Part shown: positions 51,031 to 59,584 of the stretch, one piece after another | Numbering within the stretch: position 1 is the stretch's first letter | How the letters are laid out: each line of letters starts with the position of its first letter | Source: Acanthochromis polyacanthus | Taxonomy: Eukaryota > Chordata > Actinopteri > Pomacentridae | Direction: 5' to 3' | DNA: 64,000 nt | Assembly (NCBI RefSeq): GCF_021347895.1 | Contig: NC_067116.1 | Location: 44,257,628 to 44,321,627, forward strand | Position numbers and translations under genes: made by a program | Notes under the pieces: model-generated | Told to the model about the DNA's origin: nothing | Databases searched by the model: none | What the model saw: the letters and a program-made list of their open reading frames with translations, nothing else

Positions 51031-54000
51031 CCCGTGCCGTGTTTCTTCAGGTGACTCTGGACCTGCTGCAGTTTGAGAACGTGGCAGTACGGCGGGTTCT
51101 GAACACCGAGGCGGGTCTGGTGACCAAACTGGGAGTGACGGAGTTTCCATCCTGCTACCTTTATTATCCAGGAGGCAACTTCACCAGGCTCCCAGTGTGA
51201 GTGTTTCAGCTTCTTAACTTCCACTGCAGTTTAATTCTACAGCTTTATCAGCTCAGCTTCAACCTCATGCAGGAAAACTAAAAAAAAAACAAACAAGAAA
51301 ATGTGCAAAAAATACTCAAAACTTTAGATTTTTCATTCTTTAAGACACATAAAATCTGTTTGGTAGCATCAGGATTTTATTAATATTTTTTTTTCATTTG
51401 TTTTTAGCAGTTCATGACAGCATTTGCTTTTTCTAACACCGGTGTTTATTTTAAACTGGGTGGTTTTAACGTTTCAGACAAAGATCTGTTGTTCATTTAG
51501 GTTTATTCGGGCAAAAAAGCATAGGCGTTCACACTGATAAGTCTATCCTAATGGTTAAATATTTACAGCATCCTATAATAATTCAATAAATGCAATCATT
51601 CTGTTTGAAAACATGATGTTTTGGAACGGTAGAAATGTCAAAATTCACCGTAGATGGTGGAAAAAAATGGAAATTTAACAGATAATCCGATTCAGTTATC
51701 ACTTGACAACGTCTAAACAAAGAGAATCAAGAAATTATGAGACGACAGACATTTTTGATGAATATAAATATAACGCCAGAGTCATTTTTCATCAGATTGA
51801 AGTCAGAAAAAGAAGAAAACACCGAATGAATCCACCAAGAACTGCAAATAATTATGGTCTAAGTTGTCTAATAATAATAATTTCCAAAGCTGTTTGCGCC
51901 TTTAAATCACTTTGTTTTTGTACACATCCATAAGAAAAATGTGCTCTAAAACTCACACCTGATTAATAACTATATGGACCTAATGCAAATGAAATCAAAT
52001 CTATTTAAAAGCTCTACTCAGTCGTACTTAAAGACGTTTTGTCGTGAGTTTTGGTGCAGGAACGCAGACATTTCAGACTTCTCATGCACCTGTTTGGTGA
52101 CTCCACTTTGTTTCATCGTCGTTCTGCACGGCATGAAAACACTTTAAATCCCGCTGTGTTCGGACACACAAACAGAGAGGCGGTTTGAGGACACTGAGCA
52201 GAAGGTTTGTCCAGAACCAGGCACAGACAAACAGGAGAGTCTCTGTCGGAGCGTTTTATCGCCCTTTAAAGCAACAAAAGCTCTGAGTAAATATACAAAT
52301 GGAGGAGGCCTGGCTGGGGCTGAGTCAGACTCTGATAGTAACCATGACGATCCGGTAACGAGCTCCTCTAATGTGGACGTGATGAAGGATTCAGCTTCAT
52401 GTGAGGACATCCAGACTGCTTATTGTTATCGGTGACGTTCAGGACAGTTACTGGTACAAGCTGGACAATAAAACACTGTGACTGACTGGAAACAACCGCT
52501 GCTTGTCTGGAGCCAACAAAAGTAGAGCAGACTTTAAAAATTCTACATGATTTTCAACATTATTATAAATGCAGATGCAGGTTTTAATCCTCCGTTCATT
52601 TAGGAAACGTTTAACAGGTTGAATTCAACCTCTAATCTGTGTTTATCTTAAACTTTTATAAGATTCTTTTTCATTTTACGTGATTAAAGCAGGACAAACA
52701 TCGACTTTATTTGGTTCTTATGCTTTGTTTTCTGCCAAAAAGCTTCATCTTGTGCTCATTATTTGAACTTATCCCTAACTTCACTGCATTCATGAGAACA
52801 GAACTGAAGACCTCGAATCACAGCTTCAACATTTTAACACTGTTAGAAAAAAGAACAACATTCAGTGATCAGAGGGAAACCGACTGACTTACTGTTGTTT
52901 TTGCGTTTGTCTCTTCTTTCATATTCTTCCTGTACAAGATGCAGAAACATTGAATTTATTTGGTTTCTATTCTTCCACGATGTGTTCGTTTTCTGCCAGA
53001 AAGCTTCTTCTTGTCTCATTATTTCAACACTATTAATGAAAACATACTTCTAAAACTAGATTAACAACATGAAAATAAAAGGAAGATCATTTTGAGACAG
53101 GATTTTAACAGTAGAGGTCACATTTAAGAAGCTGAATTCAGTCAGAGATCCAGAGAAATGCTTTTCAACATATAGATGTCGAGAACTATTTTATCAAACC
53201 TTTTAAAGACAACTGGTGGATTTGTTTTAGAGATGCTTTTGTGAGCATCTTGTCTCGACTGAATCTGATATTTTTGCTTTCATCTCAAACTTTTCTCTGC
53301 TTATTTCCGTTTAGCTTGAGTTGTACAAACTTCAGGTTTATTCCCCTTTGGGTCTCTTTGTTCCACATTCTCAGTTTTCTACCCAAAAGTTTCACTTTGC
53401 ACCGATTGTCTGAACCCTGTTCATGAGAGCAGACTGTATCTGATGTTTTTATTATTATTTATCTCTACCTTTGTTCCAGTTGTTTCCATTTAGCTTGAGT
53501 TGCACAAACCTCAGGTTTATTCCTCTTTGGTTCTTATTGTTCCACATTCTCAGTTTTCTACCCAAAAGTTTCACTTTGCACCGATTGTCTGAACCCTGTT
53601 CATGAGAGCAGACTGTAAAAATTCGACAGACTGTATCTGATGTTTGTTTTGTTTAATTATTTATCTCTACCTTTATTCCAGTTGTTTCCATTTACCGGTA
53701 GCTTGAGTTGCACAAACATCAGGTTTATTCCTCTTTGGTTCTCATTGTTCCTCGTGTCTCTGCTTCAGTTTTCTGCCAAAAGCTTCATCTTGTCCTCATT
53801 ATCTGAACCCTGTTTATGAGAACAAAACTTTAAAAATCCACGCCCAGCTTCAAAAACGGAATTTTCTGTGTTGCTATAAAAGGATGGACGACTTCTGACG
53901 CCGGTTTTAAATTCTCCGCTCATAAAAGAAACTTTTAATTTCATGGTTAAATTTTTGAAGGACGTTTTAAAATGTGTAAGCATCTGGTCTAGACTGTATC

Positions 54001-57000
54001 TAGTGTCTTTTTTTCTTTTATCTCAAACTTTATTCCAGTTATTTCCATCTATCTTGATCCGAGTAGCACAAACATGGTTTATTCCTCTTCGGTTCTTATT
54101 AATCCTCGTGCGTCAGCTTTGCTTTCTGCAGGAAAAACTTCATTTTGTCTTCATTACCTGAACTCTATTAATGAGAACAGACTTCCAAAACTAGATTCCA
54201 AACATTATTATAAAGAGAGACAATTCCTGATGCAGGATTATAGTAGTAAAGGTCACATTACAGAGACTGAATTCAGCCAGAGAGACGCTTTTTAACAGTT
54301 TTCAGTGATCTGGAGTATGGAGTCACAGGAGTGCCACATCAAAATATAAATAAATAAACAAATGTGGAAATATAAAGGGAAATAAATAAATAAATGTGGA
54401 AATATAAAGATAAATAAATAAATGTGGAAATATAAAGGGAAATAAATGTGGAAATATAAAGAGAAAAGAATAAATAAATGTGAAAATTTAAAAATAAATG
54501 TTGAAATATAAAGAGAAATAAATAAATTAAAAGGAAAATTTTGTCTTTGCTTTTACCTTTTCTGCTTCTCTTTTATTTATTTATTTATTTCTCTTTATAT
54601 TTCCACATTTATTTATATTTTGATGTGGCACTCCTGTGACTCTACTGTTTTAACAAACGTAATAAAAACACATTGGCGGCTGTGTTTTAGAGAAACAAGG
54701 TGAGCATTATCTGCATCCTGTCTCGACTGAATCTGATATTTTTGACCTTTTTCTCAGACTTTTCTCTGCTTATTTCCATTTAGGCTGAGTTGCACAAACA
54801 TCGGGTTTATTCCCCTTCGGTTCTCATTGTTCTCGGTGCGTCAGCTTTGCTTTCTGCAGAACAGCTTCGCCGTGTGCTCATTATCTGAACTCTATTCATG
54901 AGAATACTTTTAAACATCTGGCCTCTTAATGGGATCAGAGCATCAGAATCGCTGCCATTATTCACCATCATAAAGCGCCGCTGATCATTCCTCACCCTGC
55001 AAATTCATCCGCTGTTTCTGCCTCTTTGTTTGGCCGTTTCAATAACTTGGCATGCAAAGAGGACTCTTTTTAGTTGACAAATGCAAAAAGGAAATGATTT
55101 ATTGCTGATTTATTTATTCACCCTCCATCTCTCCCCCTTCCCGCTTCCAGCCTCCCTCATCTCCATCACTGTACAGAAGGGAGGTTTTTTAATTTCTTGC
55201 ATGAAAACAATGCCATTGCTTTTTCTGGCTTCACCTGCCAAACGAGCCTCCAGCCGAGCCCGGCGACAGATGGCCTCCCATCATCGCTGAATGTCTGATT
55301 GATCCTGGGAGAGCAGCGTGTGTGTGTGTGAGTATGCAGGGCGTCTCACATCCGTCATGCGTGTAATGTGTGCCGGTCCCAGGTGGGTGCGTTCCTCTCA
55401 GCCCGCTGGCCCTGGGGATCCCTGGATGAATGGTTTTCTCTCCACATCTGTACACTCCCACCACACTCGCAGGTGTAATTGAGTCCTGGAGCTGGTGTGA
55501 GTGAGCGTCGGCCTCAAGTATCCATCCTCCTTATTACCATCCAGTTTTTTTACGACTCTGTGTGTGCGTGACGAGGGGGGGAAGCAGATGAGAGCAGGAT
55601 GTGAAGAGCGGATTAATGGCGGCGGCTGTGACGGCGGGGTTATCACACGGCTAAATGATCGGCCATCTCTCTCTGTCTCTCTTCTCTCTCTCGGTTTTTA
55701 CACGATTCTGGCACCGTCTGCTCAAATGTGTTCCAGTAAGTGTGTAAAATACACGGCCGTGAAAAAATACGGGTCATAAAGTGTTATTTATGGTGGTGGA
55801 CTGCTGGAACAAAAGACTGGAATTTAAAAAATAAGCATCTTGATTTTTGGTGCCACAAGTGTGTACATTACAGTCACACTGGAAAAAATGCCCCTCTCAA
55901 AACAAGAAAAAAGAACTTATTTCAAATAATTTTTACCTTGAAATAAGTGAAAAAAATCTGCAAACAGAACACGTGAAAAATGTCCTGGTAAGGTTTCTTG
56001 AAATAAGATGTGATATTTAGAATATTGAGATCTTAGAATTAGCTGGAAAACTTATTTTAAGTTAAATTTTACCAGGATTGTCAAGCTTAGGTGTCTTACT
56101 CCTCCTGTTGTCCTCATTTATGGCACCAAAAAATATTGTTGCCTCGTCTGAAAAATTCCAAAAAGTCAGCAAAAAATTTCCCCAAATTTATAAAAATTTG
56201 TAAAATCTTCAGGAAGAAAATTTAAGTTTCCCTCAAAAGTTTTATTTAAAAAGAAAATATCCAGCTTTAGCACAAAAAAAAAAACAAAATTGCTGGATTT
56301 TGGTAGATTTTTTTTCTGAATGTCCTTAAAGAAACATTTTTTTTTAACATTTTTTTTCCCCCAGCAAAAATTTTTTAAAAACTTTCCCATAAATTTTTGA
56401 AAATGTGGAAGTTTTCACTGTCAAAATATGCTTTTTTTCCCCCCACATTTTTAAACTTTAAAATGGGTCAATTTGACCCGCGGGACGACAGGAGGGTTAA
56501 AACAAGATAATATCAAGATTGTTTGACTTCATAAGATATTTAAGATGCGTTGTCTTAAAACAAGTCCCTCCATCTGCTGAAAGGTCACTTGTTAAGTGAA
56601 TTTATCTTAAATCAAGTGGGATGAGATGTTTTGACTAAAAATAAGACAAATAGACTTGGTAAGATTTGAGTTTTTGCAGTGTATGTGTGATGCCTTTTAA
56701 TTAAAAGTTATGCACCGTTTCGGGCAGTTTGCATACAGCTGGGGCATAATATGTCATACTAGTGCACTTTAAACGTGCAAAATGAGCCGTCATCTGTCTG
56801 TGCACTTGTTGAAATTCTTTTATACTCATGCAGGACACCATGATGGGCCAGAAACTGCTAAATTCTACTAGATGTAGTCAAACATCCTGATAATTTTGAA
56901 TTGTGTTTATGTATGTTGCATGTATCAGGACACAGTAAATCATTTTTTGGTGTACTATATAGTATAGTAGTGGGTCAGTTTGTGTTGATTCAGATAGAAT

Positions 57001-59584
57001 TCAGGAAACATGTTGCTCAGAATTTCTTATTTGGGACTTTAAGGGGATATTTTGGCAGAATTTCTGAGAATTTTTTGTTTTCTCCCCCTTTAAAAAAAAA
57101 CGTCTAAAATTAAAAATCCGTCTGCTGCTGGATCCGTCCTATCATTTAGATCGTCTGGAAACTATTCTGTCAGTGTCCTCACCAAATTTCACAGCTGTGA
57201 GAGTTAAATTTCTGGAGATATTGAGCTTTTAAAATGGGTTTCCAGGTGAAAATGCAAAATTCATGCATCTGTAAACACTTAAACTTGAAATGTGAGATAG
57301 TCGAGTGGCACTGCTACCTAAACTGACGTGAGCTGACCCTCGTTTGGATATTGGATCATATTGTATTTTTACATGTTGCATGTATTAGGACACAGTAAAT
57401 CCTTTTTTTGGTGTACTATATGGCATAGTAGTGGGTCAGTCTGTGTCGATTCAGATAAAATTCAGGAAACATGTTGCTTAGAATTTCTTCTTTGGGACAT
57501 AGGAAAAAGTTCTGTAAAATATTTTTGAGAATTTCTGAGGATTTTTTTTTGTATTTTCACCTTTTTATAAAACATCTAAAATTAAAAATCTGACTGCTAC
57601 TGGAACTGATTTTTCAGCGTCCTCGCGAAATTTCTCGGCTGTGAGTTTAACTTCTGGAGATATTTAACTCAGATGGAGTTTTTTTTGGGAGGTAAAAATA
57701 GCAGAATTTCTAGGGCTGGACCCGAATATTCGTTCGCTACGGCGGTATCCGGATATTAATTTTGGTATCCGAATATTCGGACATTACAGGGGCGAAACGA
57801 ATATTCGGATATTCGTCTTTAATGGGGCCCGAATATCCAGAGACCAGAAACCACTATTCGGGCCAGCCCTAAGAATTTCCATGTCTGTAAACATCAAGTT
57901 CTCAAATTTAAGGCAAAAATATTTGACAGAACTGAATTCTGACCGCATAATCTAAGACGTTTTAGCAACTCTTGTGTCTGAACTGAGATGAGCTGATCCT
58001 GGTTTTCATACTGAAACACAATCCTCGTTCCAAAGTCATCCTCTGCTGTGACAGTCGGTGGACTTCTGGGTTTCTGAGGCTGAAATCGGGACCAGAAAAG
58101 TTCTTCCACATCAGATTATGCAAAGCACCCGTCACTCCTCTGTGCACAGGTGTCACTCCTCTGTGCACAGGTGTCACTCCTCTGTGCACAGGTGTCACTC
58201 CTCTGTGCACAGGTGTCACTCCTCTGTGCACAGGTGTCACTCCTCTGTGCACAGGTGTCACACTGAAACCAGAAAAGATCCTCAAACTGATGCTGTCTGA
58301 TAAAATAATCAACCACAGACCTCCATGATAGACGGTTAGTTTGACCTCATTGCTGTGTTTTCATGTGGCTCATTATCATAAATGCACAGATATCTGGATT
58401 ATTTTGACTTGTTTTACTGATTTGTGCACCTGCGACCTTTAATAACCTGCAAAAAACAACAAAAGTATCTTTTACTTGAAACTGTTCATTTTTTAGTTCA
58501 TTTATTGTTTTCTTGTGACTTAAATGCTCTAATTAATGCCTTTTTAGTGCTTTATTGTCATCCAGGTTTCTTACTCGTGTGTCGGCATCTTTTATCGTCT
58601 CTCTCGGCTACATTGCACTTGAGGGCTTTACCCGTTTTAAAGTGTGAAAATGTGGAAAAAAAATAACGTTTTCACAGTGAAACTTCTGCTGTCCACATTT
58701 TCAACATTTTTGGGAAATCTTTGAACATTTTTGGTGGAAAAAAAATGTTAATGTTTCTCAAGAACATTCACAAAAAATAACCAGAATCCAGTGAAATTCA
58801 CTGGATTTTGGTTAATTTTTTTTGGTGAATGTTATTAAAGAAAATATCAGAAGTTTTACTGATGTAATCACTTTAGATAGTTTTAGGATTTTTTTTTTTT
58901 TTTTGGAAGCTTTTCCTCATTTTTTTTGAAAATATTTCCAAGATTTTTTTTTTTTTTTTTTTTTGGCCAAATTTGAGTGACTTTTTTTTTTTTTTTTAAT
59001 AAAACTTTTAAGGGAATCTTTTAAGGAATTATTGGAATTTTCTTCCTGAAAGTTTTGCCAATTTTCAGAAATTTGGGAATTTATTTTTTATTTTTTTGCT
59101 GAATTTTTGGATTTTTTCCAGACAAGGAAACAATTTTTTTTTTTTGGTGCCCGTAAATGAGGACAACAGGAGGGTTGAATAAACTGAATAATTATGATTG
59201 ACGGCGCTAAAATCCATTCGTTGTTTTCTCCCACAGCAACATTGAGGCTCGGACTTTTTACTCCTACGCCCTCCAGAGGCTGCCGGGGGTGGTGCGGTCG
59301 GGGAGGCCTCCGTCCTTCTCCACCGTCTTCCACATCAACACCACTGAGGAGCCGTGGAGACCCTTCAACAAGTACGAACGCACACAGCTGTCCTTCCCGA
59401 CTCATCTGTAGGTTTTTATCTTCACTTTTTGAATGTTGTTTTTGCTGTGCTCAGGTCCAGGGTTTACATGGCTGACCTGGAGTCCACACTGCACTACTCG
59501 CTCAGAGTGGAACTGGCTGCTCAGCCTGTGTTCAGAGGAGAAGCTCTGAGGGCTTTGAAGAAGTACATCTCTGTCCTGGCAAAG
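35034..59584 (+). CDS. qsox1: qsox1, quiescin sulfhydryl oxidase 1, N-terminal 348 residues (3' partial, 8 exons)
   Basis: Spliced CDS: 35034-35322, 36989-37089, 44148-44196, 46926-47028, 48002-48092, 51051-51196, 59237-59371, 59455-59584 (1044 nt). QSOX enzymes oxidise cysteine pairs in secreted proteins, passing electrons from a thioredoxin CXXC to an Erv1 FAD domain and then to O2 to give H2O2. They act in the Golgi and extracellular space. Residues 1-41 look like a signal peptide, 42-146 a thioredoxin domain with WCGHC (Cys78/Cys81), about 160-260 the second, redox-inactive thioredoxin-like domain, and 305-348 the start of the helix-rich region (MADLESTLHYSLRVEL). The Erv1/ALR domain and C-terminal membrane anchor lie beyond the window. 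qsox1 rather than qsox2 is inferred from adjacency to cep350. Confidence 0.94.
35323..36988 (+). other. qsox1 intron 1, nothing recognised
   Basis: AT-rich intron with no recognised repeat, RNA or coding exon. Confidence 0.7.
36989..37089 (+). CDS. qsox1: qsox1 exon 2 (residues 97-130)
   Basis: EWKPAVNLAAIDCAAEDNRK...YRIRGYPTIK, the thioredoxin core with the cis-Pro motif (GYPT). Acceptor CTCCTCAG, donor GTAACA, ends in phase 0. Confidence 0.95.
37324..37879. mobile_element. TTAA-flanked palindromic MITE (CCCTCCTGTTGTCC family), copy 2
   Basis: Starts TTAACCCTCCTGTTGTCCTC. The right end reads TTGACCCGCAGGACAACA with the final bases decayed. A near-perfect foldback about the centre near 37655 (ATCAACCAAAATCCAG / CTGGATTTTGGTTGAT). 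Confidence 0.75.
38759..38960. repeat. Tc1-type transposon 3' end relic
   Basis: Contains phrases typical of Tc1 transposon ends in fish (TTTCTTTCAAAAATATGGAC, ATTTCTAAGTGACTC, AAACTTTTGAAC), followed by an AT/GT-rich stretch. Identified from memory of such termini; boundaries approximate. Confidence 0.45.
39077..39965 (+). mobile_element. internally deleted mariner-like transposon
   Basis: Terminal inverted repeats CAGGGTGGGGAAGCAAACAT and (A)TTTTTGCTTCCCCACCCTG are flanked by TA (39075-39076, 39966-39967). At 889 bp it is shorter than autonomous mariner/Tc1 elements (about 1.3 kb or more) because the transposase gene has lost its middle. Confidence 0.85.
39206..39840 (+). pseudogene. mariner-like transposase pseudogene
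   Basis: The N-terminal helix-turn-helix (LLDAQIPQKDIAKIVDISER, TIRRIQ) runs in one frame from 39206 and is fused by deletion to the catalytic half in another frame. That half reads SDGNKMPHYFFKPDQKIGAD, YVWQQDGAPAHTS (second catalytic Asp) and SPDLNPLDFF (third Asp). In-frame stops follow KFCE and DFF. The segment with the first catalytic Asp appears to be missing. Confidence 0.8.
41032..41288. repeat. interspersed repeat with ATCCCYCGCC / GGCGGGGGAT ends, copy 2
   Basis: Starts ATCCCCCGCC, has CGTCCGTCTGTCCGTCCG, ends GGCGGGGGAT. The termini are inverted repeats shared with 14331-14747, while the interiors differ. Confidence 0.6.
42000..42532. mobile_element. piggyBac-like MITE, copy 3 (inverted)
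   Basis: TTAA on both sides (41996-41999, 42533-42536). Inverted relative to copies 1 and 2. Termini CCCTTTAAGCTTCAG and CTGAAGCTTAAAGGG are perfect inverted repeats, so this is probably the youngest of the three. In qsox1 intron 2. Confidence 0.85.
44148..44196 (+). CDS. qsox1: qsox1 exon 3, 49-nt exon (residues 131-146)
   Basis: FFHAYSKADSTGLAFK, matching the FFKAFTKN region of QSOX1. Acceptor TTTCACTTCACAG, donor GTAACT, ends in phase 1. The small exon is separated from exon 2 by a 7-kb intron. Confidence 0.9.
44540..45715 (+). mobile_element. LINE (L2-like) 3' end with ORF2 C-terminus
   Basis: Reads, with frameshifts, ARNLGVVMDSELSFGKHIKA, QQIQNSAARVLTKTK, LKSLHWLPVTQRVDFKVLLL and, after a nested insertion, HIRDLLTQYEPPRPLRSSG and GNKLPENCRSAETLSTFKS. 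This is the region downstream of the reverse transcriptase in L2/CR1-group LINEs. The 3' tail TTGTAAAGCACTTTGAATCG ... GATATAAATA is L2-like. 5'-truncated, hence dead on arrival. Confidence 0.75.
45039..45249. mobile_element. hAT (Charlie-like) MITE nested in the LINE
   Basis: Ends CAGGGGTGTCAA and TTGACACCCCTG, with 8-bp target duplications GTCTAGGA (45031-45038) and ATCTAGGA (45250-45257), 7 of 8 identical. The interior is nearly palindromic (TTCTTCCAACACAC / GTGTGTTGGAAGAA). It interrupts the LINE coding sequence after ALNGL. Confidence 0.85.
46926..47028 (+). CDS. qsox1: qsox1 exon 4 (residues 147-180)
   Basis: DFSRDVRSLRHTIIDKLETH then WPPACPPLEPT, a conserved QSOX segment linking the two thioredoxin domains. 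Acceptor GATGTCTAG, donor GTACAA, ends in phase 2. Confidence 0.94.
47029..48001 (+). other. qsox1 intron 4, nothing recognised
   Basis: Non-coding. No repeat family identified. Confidence 0.7.
48002..48092 (+). CDS. qsox1: qsox1 exon 5 (residues 181-211)
   Basis: SQAEIDVFFETNNVQHLALI...SYVGRE, start of the second thioredoxin-like domain. Acceptor CTTTCCAG, donor GTAAAA, ends in phase 0. Confidence 0.94.
48143..48746. mobile_element. hAT-like MITE (GGCCCGAATATTCG family), long copy
   Basis: Ends TAGGACTGGCCCGAATA and CGGGTCCTGCCCTA, flanked by CTACGAAG (48135-48142) and GTACGAAG (48747-48754), 7 of 8 identical. GAATATTCG/CGAATATTC phrases repeat near both ends. The interior includes a 16-base-arm hairpin near 48541-48580 (GTGATCACATA...). 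No open frame of note. Confidence 0.8.
49440..49735 (+). repeat. tRNA-derived SINE, diverged copy
   Basis: GGTCAGCACGGTCACCTCAC..., CTTCCTCCCACAGTCCAAAA, TGCTGAGGTTAATTGGTGAT and a GATGTATAGATGATGGATG tail match the SINE at 25149. The tRNA head is truncated or degraded. Confidence 0.75.
49973..50919. mobile_element. composite DNA element: CACTGxAAAAA-ended repeat containing a palindromic MITE, copy 1
   Basis: Outer ends (T)ACTGGAAAAAATTCCCCTC and GAGTTTTTTGCAGTG are inverted repeats. The outer body flanks a TTAA-palindrome at 50194-50740. It shares its outer body with 55877-56681. The transposon superfamily of the outer element is not recognised. Confidence 0.65.
50194..50740. mobile_element. 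TTAA-flanked palindromic MITE, copy 3 (nested)
   Basis: TTAAACCCTCCTGTTGTCC ... ATGACAGGAGGGTTAA. Foldback with central CTGGATTTTGGTTGATTTTT. Inserted in the outer element starting at 49973. Confidence 0.75.
51000..51030 (+). repeat. poly(T) run in the qsox1 intron 5 acceptor region
   Basis: 31 consecutive T ending 20 bases before the exon 6 acceptor AG. It forms or extends the polypyrimidine tract. Confidence 0.9.
51051..51196 (+). CDS. qsox1: qsox1 exon 6 (residues 212-259)
   Basis: VTLDLLQFENVAVRRVLNTE, then FPSCYLYYPGGNFTRLPV. The domain has no CXXC, consistent with the redox-inactive second thioredoxin-like fold. NFT is a possible N-glycosylation sequon. The acceptor follows a run of 31 T. 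Phase 2 out at GTGAGT. Confidence 0.95.
52680..54920 (+). repeat. degenerate tandem array, roughly 200-base unit
   Basis: Recurrent phrases in fixed order: CTTGAGTTGCACAAACATC, GGTTTATTCCTCTTTGGTTC, TTTTCTGCCAAAAGCTTCAT and CTCATTATCTGAACCCTGTT-type segments. They recur at about 52690-52800, 52920-53040, 53260-53430, 53440-53620, 53625-53830, 53985-54190 and 54720-54910. The three central copies are the most similar. Not a known family to me. Confidence 0.7.
54318..54642. mobile_element. AT-rich palindromic MITE, copy 2
   Basis: Left end TGGAGTCACAGGAGTGCCAC preceded by TA (54316-54317). Right end GTGGCACTCCTGTGACTC followed by TA. Same family as 31288-31957 with a shorter internal array. 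Confidence 0.7.
55877..56681. mobile_element. composite DNA element, copy 2
   Basis: Ends CACTGGAAAAAATGCCCCTC and GAGTTTTTGCAGTG. Body shared with 49973-50919 on both sides of a palindromic MITE (56095-56500). No clear target duplication is seen (flanks TACAGTCA and TATGTGTG). Confidence 0.65.
56095..56500. mobile_element. TTAA-flanked palindromic MITE, copy 4 (nested)
   Basis: Left end CTTACTCCTCCTGTTGTCCTC (TTAA decayed), right end GGGACGACAGGAGGGTTAA. Sits at the corresponding position inside the outer element as copy 3. Confidence 0.7.
56911..57710 (+). repeat. 460-bp tandem duplication
   Basis: Segments beginning at 56911 and 57371 (TGTTGCATGTAT(C/T)AGGACA, GTAGTGGGTCAGT, TTCAGGAAACATGTTGCT, CTAAAATTAAAAATC) align at an offset of 460 bases. 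The second copy is followed directly by the hAT MITE. Confidence 0.75.
57711..57871. mobile_element. hAT-like MITE (GGCCCGAATATTCG family), short copy
   Basis: 161 bp, ends TAGGGCTGGACCCGAATATT and CGGGCCAGCCCTA, with a perfect 8-bp target duplication AGAATTTC (57703-57710, 57872-57879). Strong evidence of hAT mobilisation. Related by its ends to 48143-48746. Confidence 0.9.
58131..58256 (+). repeat. 21-bp minisatellite, 6 copies
   Basis: Unit GTCACTCCTCTGTGCACAGGT repeats six times with no internal variation that I can see. The unit contains the palindrome TGTGCACA. Because 21 is divisible by 3, spurious open frames with repeated peptides arise on both strands; they are not genes. Confidence 0.95.
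58621..59179. mobile_element. TTAA-type palindromic MITE, copy 5 (inverted)
   Basis: Left end TTTACCCGTTTTAAAGTGTG and right end AATGAGGACAACAGGAGGGTTGA, the reverse complement of copy 2. Central CTGGATTTTGG foldback and several long T runs. Confidence 0.7.
59237..59371 (+). CDS. qsox1: qsox1 exon 7 (residues 260-304)
   Basis: VNIEARTFYSYALQRLPGVV...FHINTTEEPWRPFN. RTFYSYALQRL matches the end of the second thioredoxin-like domain. NTT is a potential glycosylation site. Donor AA|GTACGA, phase 2. Confidence 0.93.
59455..59584 (+). CDS. qsox1: qsox1 exon 8 (residues 305-348)
   Basis: KSRVYMADLESTLHYSLRVE then LRALKKYISVLAK, the conserved entry to the helix-rich region before the Erv1 domain. 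An 83-base intron precedes it. Ends in phase 0 at GTAGAT. Confidence 0.95.

Larger units (their letters stand above)
48093..51050 (+). other. qsox1 intron 5, repeat-bearing
   Basis: Holds a hAT MITE (48143-48746), a SINE (49440-49735), a composite repeat with a nested palindrome (49973-50919), an (AT)n tract near 50643-50664 and a run of 31 T at 51000-51030. Confidence 0.8.
51197..59236 (+). other. qsox1 intron 6, repeat-dense
   Basis: 8 kb, with a degenerate tandem array (52680-54920), AT-rich MITE (54318-54642), composite element (55877-56681), 460-bp tandem duplication (56911-57710), hAT MITE (57711-57871), 21-bp minisatellite (58131-58256) and palindromic MITE (58621-59179). 51200-52650 and 54960-55870 show nothing recognised. 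Confidence 0.8.

Noticed and set aside
52640..54920. Tandem array considered as a CRISPR-like array
   Set aside because: Units are about 200 bases, degenerate, AT-rich and in a vertebrate intron. No short identical repeats with unique spacers.
58058..58316. Open frames on both strands with repeated peptides
   Set aside because: Products of a 21-bp minisatellite whose unit length is divisible by three. No start context, conservation or splice support.
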